44,601 bases of DNA from an uncultured Bacteroidales bacterium (GTDB lineage: Bacteria; Bacteroidota; Bacteroidia; Bacteroidales; UBA1715): NCBI GenBank assembly GCA_937892155.1, contig CALAUG010000073.1:1-44601 (forward strand), in the 5' to 3' direction. Of the stretch, positions 24,650 through 31,616 are shown one piece after another. Below the pieces are notes generated by a model. The model was not told the origin of the DNA. It made no database searches and was given only the letters and a program-made list of their open reading frames with translations. Position numbers and translations under genes: made by a program. Position 1 is the first letter of the stretch. Every line of letters begins with the position of its first letter.

Positions 24650-26188
24650 ATGGCAGACGATGTATTAAAAAAAGTTATCGCTCACGCTAAAGAATATGGA
24701 TTTATTTTCCCTTCGAGCGAAATCTACGACGGTCTTGGTGCCGTGTATGACTATGGTCAAAATGGTGTAGAATTAAAAAACAACATAAAACAATATTGGT
24801 GGAACGCAATGGTTCGTTTGCACGAAAACATTGTGGGCATCGATTCTTCAATATTTATGCATCCAACAATTTGGAAAGCTTCCGGTCACGTTGATGCATT
24901 CAACGATCCGTTGATTGACAATAAAGATTCTAAAAAACGATACCGTGCCGATGTTTTGATTGAGGAAGAACGTGAAAAACACAATCAAAAAATCCTAAAA
25001 GAATTGGAAAAAGGTCGCAAGAAATTTGGTGATGCGTTTGATGAAGCAAAAGCCCGCGAAACAAATCCAAACATTCTTCGCGAACAAGCAAAGATTGACG
25101 AAATAACAAAACGTTACGACGAAGCTTTGAATGCAAATGACTTGGAGGCTATGCGTCAATTGATTTTGGATTTAGGCATTGTTTGTCCTATTTCAGGAAC
25201 AGCAAACTGGTCGGAAGTTCGTCAATTCAATTTGATGTTTGAAACGAAACTTGGTTCTACTGCAGAAGGTGCAAGTTCAATTTATTTGCGCCCAGAAACG
25301 GCTCAAGGTATTTTCGTAAACTATTTGAACGTGCAGAAAACTGGTCGTATGAAAATTCCTTTCGGTATTGCTCAAATAGGTAAGGCTTTCCGTAACGAAA
25401 TCGTTGCGCGTCAGTTTGTGTTCCGTATGCGTGAATTTGAGCAAATGGAAATGCAATTCTTTGTACGTCCTGGTTCGGAAATGGAATGGTTTGCAAAATG
25501 GAAAGAAACTCGTTTGAAATGGCATCACGCAATTGGTTTGGGCGAACAAAATTATCGTTTCCACGACCACGAAAAACTTGCTCACTATGCGAACGCTGCA
25601 ACCGATATAGAGTTCAATTTTCCAATGGGATTCAAAGAATTGGAAGGTATTCACTCTCGTACGAACTTCGATTTGAGTCAACACCAAAAATTCTCTGGAA
25701 AGAAAATTCAATACTTCGATCCAGAATTGAATGAAAGTTATGTTCCTTACGTTATAGAAACTTCTATTGGTTTGGATAGAACGGTTTTGGCTGTTCTTTG
25801 TAACTCATACTGCGAAGAAGAAGTTGACGGCGAAATCCGCGAAGTTTTGCGTATTCCGGCAGCATTGGCTCCAGTAAAAATCGCAATCATGCCATTGGTT
25901 AGAAAAGACGGTTTGCCAGAACTAGCTCAAAAATTGATGAGTCAGTTGGAAATCGAATGCAACTGCCAATATGAAGAAAAGGATTCTATTGGAAAACGTT
26001 ACCGTCGCCAGGATTCTATCGGAACTCCATACTGCGTAACTATTGACCACCAAACATTGGAAGACAACACAGTAACAGTCCGCGAACGCGATTCAATGGA
26101 ACAAGTTCGTATGTCAATTGACGAAGTTATTGCAACACTTCCAGGAAAATGTTCTTTGAACAATTTGTTGCGTAAGATTCAAGATTAA
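24650..26188 (+). CDS. glyS: Glycyl-tRNA synthetase, single-chain class II type
   Basis: This enzyme charges tRNA-Gly with glycine in the cytoplasm. The 512-residue product is the homodimeric, eukaryote-like form (also called GlyQS), not the alpha2beta2 form. Landmarks: YDGLGAVYDYGQNGVELKNN (26-45), the insert with FNDPLIDNK, LRPETAQGIFVNY (213-225) and motif 2 with AFRNE (246-250). Motif 3 holds SIGLDR (372-377). The C-terminal anticodon-binding domain starts near APVKIAIMPLV (407-417) and includes RRQDSIGTPYCVTIDH. A promoter and a terminator bracket it as a single-gene unit. Confidence 0.97.
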   Translation: MADDVLKKVIAHAKEYGFIFPSSEIYDGLGAVYDYGQNGVELKNNIKQYWWNAMVRLHENIVGIDSSIFMHPTIWKASGHVDAFNDPLIDNKDSKKRYRADVLIEEEREKHNQKILKELEKGRKKFGDAFDEAKARETNPNILREQAKIDEITKRYDEALNANDLEAMRQLILDLGIVCPISGTANWSEVRQFNLMFETKLGSTAEGASSIYLRPETAQGIFVNYLNVQKTGRMKIPFGIAQIGKAFRNEIVARQFVFRMREFEQMEMQFFVRPGSEMEWFAKWKETRLKWHHAIGLGEQNYRFHDHEKLAHYANAATDIEFNFPMGFKELEGIHSRTNFDLSQHQKFSGKKIQYFDPELNESYVPYVIETSIGLDRTVLAVLCNSYCEEEVDGEIREVLRIPAALAPVKIAIMPLVRKDGLPELAQKLMSQLEIECNCQYEEKDSIGKRYRRQDSIGTPYCVTIDHQTLEDNTVTVRERDSMEQVRMSIDEVIATLPGKCSLNNLLRKIQD

Positions 26189-26208
26189 TACGTTACATGT
26201 AAGTACGG

Positions 26209-26239
26209 GAAAAGGCTATCCAGATGGATGGCCTTTTTT
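26209..26239 (+). terminator. Terminator of glyS
   Basis: AAAAGGCTATCC pairs with GGATGGCCTTTT (one G-T pair) around an AGAT loop and is followed by T residues (ending near 26239). Confidence 0.9.
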
Positions 26240-26296
26240 GTTTGATGAATGCGCTACTTTTCTGTGATACCGACGCGTACCAAACTGGATTTTTTT

Positions 26297-26304
26297 TATA
26301 CTTG
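26297..26304 (+). promoter_or_regulatory. Candidate -7 box of the membrane protein gene
   Basis: TATACTTG, one base off TAnnTTTG, lies 18 bases before the ATG at 26323 and after the glyS terminator. It helps choose that start over the in-frame ATG at 26224. Confidence 0.45.
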
Positions 26305-26322
26305 CAACAGAAACAAGTTTAC

Positions 26323-27603
26323 ATGAACATAGTATTGCCTGCAATTTGGATTTTATTTTTTTTGTTTATCATTTGGAAACATCCTTTTTTCAAATTGCAA
26401 GGCTTTGCGCAGTGGATTATCGTTGGCCTTTTCGTCTGTAAATTGTGTGCGTCCTTTGTGCTTAATTATATATATACCGATTATTATCATTGTAGGAGTG
26501 ATGTGTTTAAATATTACAATGATGCTGTAGCGCTTTTTGATTCTATACACTATTCACTTGCTGATTTTTTACGGTTGTTGTTTGGAATCGATATGGATAA
26601 TCCGAGTCTCCAGCAGTATTTAACAAATACCGACGATTGGACACGTGAGTTTAATTATGGATATATGTGTGATAATCAGGCTATTATTCGTGTGAATATG
26701 CTGATTATGTTCTTTTCTTGGGGCAATCATCTGGTACATTATGTTTTTGCCGATTTTATATCGTTGATTAGTTATGTGTTGATATATAAGGCGTTTGCAA
26801 TTCTCTACGGCAATAGATACGTTTTGTTTGCATTGATTTTCCTCGTTCCTTCCTCAATATTATGGAATGCGGCAATGCTCAAAGAAGTACTCGTAATGCT
26901 TGGACTAGCATTGGCATTTTACGGAATGGTTAATATGAGTCGTGGATTCTCGTGGAAATATGTACTTGTATTTATTTTCGGTCTAGTTGTGTTACTCGGC
27001 ATAAAAATATATGTATTGGTTGCGTTGTTACCAGCTTTTATCGCTTTTGCCTATAATTATATAGTTAAGTCAAAACACTATTGGCAGTCGTACGTACTGA
27101 TTTGCGTAGTGGGCGTAGTGCTGTTGGGAATATTGGATTTTGGCTTTCACAAGCTTCCATTTTTCGAGTCGTTTGCTGGCAAACGAGGAGATTCCATAAA
27201 TCTTGCTGTTTCTGAGCAGGCAGGCAGTTTGTTGCCAATTGGTAAAATTGATCCCACTCCGTGGAATTTTTTGAAAGAAACACCTGTGGCAATATGGAAC
27301 GCCATCGCATTGCCGTACATTTGGAACTTTAAAGGAGTTCTGCAATTTGTGCCAGCATTGGAATCATTACTATTGTTTATACTTATTGCTTTGGTGATAT
27401 TTTTCTACAAAAAGCCAAAAGAATCGCAGAAAAACTTTATTTGGTTTTGCATATTTTTCTCCGTTGTATTGATTTGGGAAATAGGCATATCAACAGCTGT
27501 TGTTGGCGGAATCGTCCGGTACAAAATACCATTGTTCCCATTTTTATACACCACGTTGGCAATGCTTGTTGATTGGAGAAAAATAGGTATACAAAATTCC
27601 TAA
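26323..27603 (+). CDS. Polytopic membrane protein of unknown function
   Basis: I place the start at the ATG at 26323 (MNIVLPAIWILFFLF, 426 residues). A longer frame beginning at 26224 would start inside the glyS terminator and upstream of the promoter box. About ten hydrophobic helices are visible. Between the second and third lies a long extracytoplasmic-type loop with YIYTDYYHCRSDVFKYYNDA and a region rich in Asp and Tyr. The SDxxxYYxDA pattern recalls the first-loop acidic motif of polytopic GT-C glycosyltransferases and polymerases, but I see no firm family match. I make no functional claim beyond membrane location; a role in polysaccharide or glycan assembly is a guess. Confidence 0.7.
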   Translation: MNIVLPAIWILFFLFIIWKHPFFKLQGFAQWIIVGLFVCKLCASFVLNYIYTDYYHCRSDVFKYYNDAVALFDSIHYSLADFLRLLFGIDMDNPSLQQYLTNTDDWTREFNYGYMCDNQAIIRVNMLIMFFSWGNHLVHYVFADFISLISYVLIYKAFAILYGNRYVLFALIFLVPSSILWNAAMLKEVLVMLGLALAFYGMVNMSRGFSWKYVLVFIFGLVVLLGIKIYVLVALLPAFIAFAYNYIVKSKHYWQSYVLICVVGVVLLGILDFGFHKLPFFESFAGKRGDSINLAVSEQAGSLLPIGKIDPTPWNFLKETPVAIWNAIALPYIWNFKGVLQFVPALESLLLFILIALVIFFYKKPKESQKNFIWFCIFFSVVLIWEIGISTAVVGGIVRYKIPLFPFLYTTLAMLVDWRKIGIQNS

Positions 27604-27611
27604 CATTTTCA

Positions 27612-27619
27612 TATTTTTG
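27612..27619 (+). promoter_or_regulatory. -7 box of the RhuM/PLD gene
   Basis: TATTTTTG fits TAnnTTTG, 42 bases before the ATG at 27662, and overlaps the left arm of the inverted repeat described next. Confidence 0.5.
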
Positions 27620-27656
27620 TCTTGATTTTTCACTCCATAACCGAAATATCAAGACA
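27618..27656. repeat. 9-bp inverted repeat at the RhuM/PLD promoter
   Basis: TGTCTTGAT (27618-27626) is exactly the reverse complement of ATCAAGACA (27648-27656), with 21 bases between. The left arm touches the -7 box and the right arm ends 5 bases before the start codon. This layout suits an operator or an mRNA hairpin that hides the start. Confidence 0.6.
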
Positions 27657-27661
27657 TATTT

Positions 27662-28531
27662 ATGAAAGGAAACACTTTACCAACCACTGCCGACAAAGGT
27701 GAAATCATCTTGTATCAACCAAATGAAACAATCCGTTTGGAAGTCCGAATGGAGAACGAGACCGTCTGGCTGTCGCAGGCCCAGATGGCAGAATTGTTCA
27801 ATACAGATAGAACTTCTATAGTTCGACATATTAAAAATATTTACAATTCCGCAGAATTAGAAGAAAATCGAACTTGTGCAATTTTTGCACAGGTTCGAGT
27901 CGAAGGGAACAGAAAAATCACAAGACAGATTCCCATTTATAATCTTGATATGATTATTTCTGTTGGATTTCGCGTTAACAGCAAGCAAGGCATTCTTTTT
28001 CGTCAATGGGCAAACAATATTCTAAAAGTACACGTCTTACAACATAATATCCTAACACAACGAATTGAACATCTCGAGCAACGGGTCAGTAACAACGAAA
28101 AACAAATCGATTTCTTCGTCCGCACTTCATTGCCTCCAGTGGAAGGCATTTTCTTCGAAAATCAAATTTTCGATGCATACGTTTTTGTCTCTAAACTAAT
28201 TAAATCAACAAAGGAATCCATTGTTTTGATTGACAACTATATTGACGAATCTGTCTTGACTTTACTTGACAAACGAAACGAAAATATTCCTGCCGTAATT
28301 TTTACTCAGCGAATTTCTTCGCAACTACAACTTGACATTGCAAAACATAACGCTCAATATCAACCAATTGAAGTCAAAATCTACAAAAATGCCCACGACC
28401 GTTTTCTCGTAATCGACAACGACTTGTATCACATTGGCGCATCAATAAAGGATTTAGGAAAGAAATTGTTCGCATTTTCCAAAATTACCGAGTTTACGAA
28501 AATAGAATTACTGGAGAGATTGAATAAATAG
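27662..28531 (+). CDS. RhuM-like DNA-binding protein with C-terminal PLD-like domain
   Basis: The 289-residue protein has two parts. Residues about 14-130 match RhuM/virulence-type proteins: VWLSQAQMAELFNTDRTSIV, RHIKNIYNSAEL, IPIYNLDMIISVGFRVNSKQ and FRQWANNILK. This includes a probable winged-helix DNA-binding fold. A short helical linker (132-150) leads to a phospholipase-D-like domain with FFENQIFDAYVFVSKLIKS and IVLIDNYIDESVLTLL. Its motif H245-x-R247-x4-D252-x6-G259-A-S follows the HKD pattern with Arg in place of Lys. Such proteins are common as lone genes in Bacteroidota; their role is not established. Its neighbours are a membrane protein and a lipoprotein. Confidence 0.8.
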   Translation: MKGNTLPTTADKGEIILYQPNETIRLEVRMENETVWLSQAQMAELFNTDRTSIVRHIKNIYNSAELEENRTCAIFAQVRVEGNRKITRQIPIYNLDMIISVGFRVNSKQGILFRQWANNILKVHVLQHNILTQRIEHLEQRVSNNEKQIDFFVRTSLPPVEGIFFENQIFDAYVFVSKLIKSTKESIVLIDNYIDESVLTLLDKRNENIPAVIFTQRISSQLQLDIAKHNAQYQPIEVKIYKNAHDRFLVIDNDLYHIGASIKDLGKKLFAFSKITEFTKIELLERLNK

Positions 28532-28578
28532 CACACACACAATTGTATGATTATCAATGCCTAAAATTGTTTGTAGCT

Positions 28579-29385
28579 TTACTTCAATGTAATCTTTACA
28601 ATCTTTGCGTTTCCTATAAAGCAAGCTGTATTATGAAGCACAAATTTGTTACTTTCTTCGCCACCAATTCTATCCTTGTCTGCTGGCACCCAATCAACAT
28701 TGAATAATTCGGAATTAACAATAAAGGCAAGATTTGGATATTTGTCGGTAGATAATTGAATTGCATCAGCATCTTCCTCAATCCATCCAATAGTTATATA
28801 CGCTTTGTCGAATGCTTTCAAAAAATCCTCTACACCACTGCCAACACCAATATTTTCTTGCGTCTTGAAATCAGAAGAATATACTGCACAAGCTGTAATT
28901 AAATTTTTGTAATACCAATCAGAACAATTGTCGGATCCTACAAAGAATAAATCATTTCGCGAAGAATACATTGTTGAATATGCATCATAATCCATTTTTA
29001 TAGAATCTGCAGTTTGTTCGTCTTCAAAATACTTGTTGTATAAAACAATACTTGGATTTTCTTTAGATTCATTTGATTTCCAAAATACAGTCGTCCCAAA
29101 GCAACACGCATCAACACACTCTTCACTATTCCCTTTATTGTAACCATACGTTTGGTAGTCTTCTCTCCAATTTGAGTTCTGACTGAACAATCCAATAGAT
29201 GCATTAGTGATTAAGAACTTACTATCTATTGTTCCCACGTTTTGTGGCTCCGATTCTATCGTTTGCTGCTCAACAGTTTGTTGTTCAACAACATTGTCAT
29301 TTTGATTTTCTTGCGATGTCGTTCCTTTTGAATTGCACGATAGCATTGCCAGCATTGCTACACAGAAAAGGGGTATGTTTTTCAT
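28579..29385 (-). CDS. Lipoprotein of unknown function
   Basis: The 268-residue protein begins MKNIPLFCVAMLAMLSCNSK, a lipoprotein signal with the lipid-attachment Cys17 in LSC. A low-complexity stretch rich in Gln, Glu and Val (VEQQTVEQQTIESEPQ) follows, then a globular domain with two adjacent Cys (VDACCFGTTVFW) and a Cys in SDNCSDWYYKN. After Cys17 there is no clear acidic surface-export signal, so it may stay on the periplasmic face. I do not recognise a family. It is convergent with the RhuM/PLD gene and divergent from the Ldh gene. Confidence 0.7.
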   Translation of the reverse strand: MKNIPLFCVAMLAMLSCNSKGTTSQENQNDNVVEQQTVEQQTIESEPQNVGTIDSKFLITNASIGLFSQNSNWREDYQTYGYNKGNSEECVDACCFGTTVFWKSNESKENPSIVLYNKYFEDEQTADSIKMDYDAYSTMYSSRNDLFFVGSDNCSDWYYKNLITACAVYSSDFKTQENIGVGSGVEDFLKAFDKAYITIGWIEEDADAIQLSTDKYPNLAFIVNSELFNVDWVPADKDRIGGEESNKFVLHNTACFIGNAKIVKITLK

Positions 29386-29537
29386 ATTTATCTAATTTTA
29401 ATCCTATAAAAACAAGAAACAAGTGCAAGTTAATAATTAAACCATACAAAGTTGCGGTTTTTCATTATTTTTATCCGTCATTAGGTAAATCATCATTGAC
29501 AAATCATAATGCTCTTATATAACCATTGCACCTTTCT

Positions 29538-29568
29538 TTTGTAAAAGCAAGGTAAAAATGTATCTTTG
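29538..29568 (+). promoter_or_regulatory. Promoter of the Ldh/DapF-like pair
   Basis: TTTG (29538-29541), exactly 19 bp, TATCTTTG (29561-29568): a full-consensus Bacteroidota promoter. It overlaps the in-frame ATG at 29566, so translation must begin later, at 29590. Confidence 0.8.
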
Positions 29569-29589
29569 TGCATAAAAATTTTTATTCAA

Positions 29590-30672
29590 ATGGCAAATAC
29601 TCAAACTTTTGATTATCAACGCTTGAGAACATTCACGACAAATGTTCTTGAAGCAATGGGACACTCGCACGAAGATGCGCTTCTTGGTTCTGATGTTTTA
29701 CTTACTGCAGATTTACGTGGTATTGATTCTCACGGAGTTGCACGCTTACGTGGTTATATAAATCTTTGGAAAGCAAACCGTATGAATCCACAACCAAAAC
29801 TAAAAATTGAACACGAAACTCCATCAACTGCCACAATCGACGGAGACAATGGTTTGGGATTGGTTGTTGCTCCCAAGGCAATGCAAATGGCAATTGAAAA
29901 AGCAAAAAATGTAGGTTGTGGTTTCGTTGCCATCAACAATTCAAATCACTTTGGAATTGCAGGCTATCACGCAATGATGGCGCTACCTCACGATATGATT
30001 GGTTTTGCTTCAACGAATGCAACACCAACAACTGCTCCTACATTTGCAAAACAGAAAATGTTGGGAACAAATCCTATTGCTGTTGCTTTTCCTGCAGGAA
30101 CTCAACCTGATTTGGTGGCCGATTTTGCAACTACGGCAACAGCTGTTGGTAAATTGGAAATACTTCAACGTAAAGGTGAAGATGCTCCTCAAGGTTGGAT
30201 TCAGGATAAAGAAGGAAACCCAACAACAGATTCTTTCGGATTGAAAAAAGGCGGCATGCTGCTTCCTCTTGGTTCCGACCGCGAACATAGTAGCCACAAA
30301 GGTTTCTGTCTTGGTTCCATTGTTGATATTATGTGCGCCGTCCTTTCGGGTGCAAACTATGGTCCTTGGGTGCCTCCATTCTTGGCATTCCTTCAACCTC
30401 GCGAAGATTTGGTTGGAAAAGGAATCGGCCACTTTGTAGGTGCTATGCGTGTTGATGCGTTCCGCCCTGTTGACGATTTCAAGAAAAATCTTGACATTTG
30501 GATAGAAGCTATGCGTAAATGCGAGCCTGCAGCAGGTCATGACCATGTAATCATTCCTGGCGATCCAGAACGTGAAATGACAGCTGAACGTATGAAAAAT
30601 GGTATTCCTTTGTTGATGCCTGTTGTGGAAGATTTACAAGACATTGCAAAAACATTTAATGTAGAACTATAA
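29590..30672 (+). CDS. Ldh-family NAD(P)H-dependent oxidoreductase
   Basis: Members of the malate/L-lactate dehydrogenase family (not the classic Rossmann type) reduce 2-keto acids or cyclic imines such as delta1-piperideine-2-carboxylate. I choose the ATG at 29590 (MANTQTFDYQRLR, 360 residues) because the upstream ATG overlaps the promoter. Landmarks: ADLRGIDSHGVARL, DGDNGLGLVVAPKAMQMAI, INNSNHFGIAGYHAMMAL, GTNPIAVAFPAG and PLGSDREHSSHKGFCL. The His in SNHFG and the Asp/His of the last motif are family active-site features. Substrate is unknown. Its stop overlaps the next start (TAATG), tying it to the DapF-like protein. Confidence 0.88.
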   Translation: MANTQTFDYQRLRTFTTNVLEAMGHSHEDALLGSDVLLTADLRGIDSHGVARLRGYINLWKANRMNPQPKLKIEHETPSTATIDGDNGLGLVVAPKAMQMAIEKAKNVGCGFVAINNSNHFGIAGYHAMMALPHDMIGFASTNATPTTAPTFAKQKMLGTNPIAVAFPAGTQPDLVADFATTATAVGKLEILQRKGEDAPQGWIQDKEGNPTTDSFGLKKGGMLLPLGSDREHSSHKGFCLGSIVDIMCAVLSGANYGPWVPPFLAFLQPREDLVGKGIGHFVGAMRVDAFRPVDDFKKNLDIWIEAMRKCEPAAGHDHVIIPGDPEREMTAERMKNGIPLLMPVVEDLQDIAKTFNVEL

Positions 30673-31529
30673 TGGAAACTAATTTCTACGTAAAATCTCA
30701 CGGATTAGGCAATTGCTACATTGTAATTGATTCCGATAAAATAGATTTTGAACTGACGAATGAACGAATCATCCGCATTTGCGACCTGCATTTTGGCGTT
30801 GGTTCCAATGGTATTTTGCTGAAAGTTCCTTCTAAAATTGCCGATTTCGGACTGATGATTTACAATACCGATGCTTCGGTTGCCGAAAACTGCGGAAATG
30901 GTTTGAGAATTTTCAGCAAGTTCCTACACGATTATGGTTATTTGTCGTCGGACAAGTTTACGGTTGATATTCTTGGCCGTTTGATTCACTGCGAAATTTT
31001 GGAAAAGAACGCAGAGGGAAAAGCAATAAAAATCCGTGTCGATATGGGAAAAGCCAATTTCATAACGAAGCAAGTTCCTGTTAATTTTCCAAAAGAAGAG
31101 TGCGTAAACGAACCAGTAACTTTCGGAGGAAAAGAATTCCATATCAACTGTGTTTCTGTTGGAAATCCACATTGTGTGGTGTTCCGCGACGAGTTGAATC
31201 AGGAAGAATTATTGAAATATGGACCAATTATCGAAACTGACAAAATGTTTCCAAACCGTACAAATGTTCAGTTTGCCCACGTGGTAAATCGTAACTTAGT
31301 TGAAATAAAAATTTGGGAACGTGGTGTTGGCAACACATTAGCTTCGGGAAGTTCATCGTGTGCTGTTGCCTCGGCAATGAGAAAAAACAACTTAGTTGAT
31401 AAAGATGTTACTATCAAAATGCCAGGCGGAGAACTGCAAATTTCCATAGACGAAGAATGGAACATAAAAATGACAGGTCCTGTTGAAGAAATTTGTTCGG
31501 GAATTTTCAGCAGAGAAATGATAAAATAG
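30672..31529 (+). CDS. Divergent DapF-like epimerase family protein
   Basis: The 285-residue protein has the two-lobed diaminopimelate epimerase fold: KSHGLGNCYIVID (8-20), NTDASVAENCGNGLRIF (65-81), INCVSVGNPHCVVF (158-171), ERGVGNTLASGSSSC (216-230) and MPGGELQI. True DapF has two catalytic cysteines. Here the first is kept (Cys74), but the second position of the ACGTGA motif is Ser225 (ASGSSS). The acidic residues in GNDF and GxDG are also changed to Cys15 and Asn46. I therefore do not assign the dapF symbol. It could be a related racemase, a dehydratase-like enzyme or an unusual DapF. It overlaps the Ldh gene by one base. The closing Ser-Ser-Ser-Cys pattern is one I associate with a distinct DapF-like group in other anaerobes (from memory). 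Confidence 0.8.
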   Translation: METNFYVKSHGLGNCYIVIDSDKIDFELTNERIIRICDLHFGVGSNGILLKVPSKIADFGLMIYNTDASVAENCGNGLRIFSKFLHDYGYLSSDKFTVDILGRLIHCEILEKNAEGKAIKIRVDMGKANFITKQVPVNFPKEECVNEPVTFGGKEFHINCVSVGNPHCVVFRDELNQEELLKYGPIIETDKMFPNRTNVQFAHVVNRNLVEIKIWERGVGNTLASGSSSCAVASAMRKNNLVDKDVTIKMPGGELQISIDEEWNIKMTGPVEEICSGIFSREMIK

Positions 31530-31535
31530 AATGAC

Positions 31536-31552
31536 GTACTATTTAGTAGTAC
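31536..31552. repeat. Short inverted repeat after the DapF-like gene
   Basis: GTACTA and TAGTAC face each other around a 5-base loop (TTTAG), starting 7 bases after the gene's stop. Confidence 0.5.
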
Positions 31553-31569
31553 ATATAACGTCGTAGGTT

Positions 31570-31597
31570 GTCGGGTTGTAGTTAAATTTCTACTCCC
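31570..31597. terminator. Hairpin between convergent genes
   Basis: GTCGGG...GTAG pairs with CTAC...CCCGAC across an AT-rich loop, between the converging DapF-like and T9SS genes. It lacks a strong T run, so it may be a weak or Rho-aided terminator. Confidence 0.5.
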
Positions 31598-31616
31598 GAC
31601 CTTTGATGTCAAGCTT

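Noticed and set aside
25257..25711. Overlapping antisense open frames of 114 and 144 codons inside glyS
   Set aside because: Shadow frames of a highly conserved gene; no start signal and no recognisable family.
26224..26322. Longer N-terminus (33 extra residues) for the membrane protein
   Set aside because: That start lies within the glyS terminator and before the candidate promoter, and the extra residues look unlike a membrane-protein N-terminus.
30010..30546. 178-codon open frame on the minus strand inside the Ldh gene
   Set aside because: It lies wholly antisense to a well-supported enzyme gene, has a Cys/Phe-rich composition typical of shadow frames and no promoter.
30672..31529. Straight assignment as dapF
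   Set aside because: The second catalytic Cys and two other conserved acidic positions are changed, so the symbol would overstate what the sequence supports.
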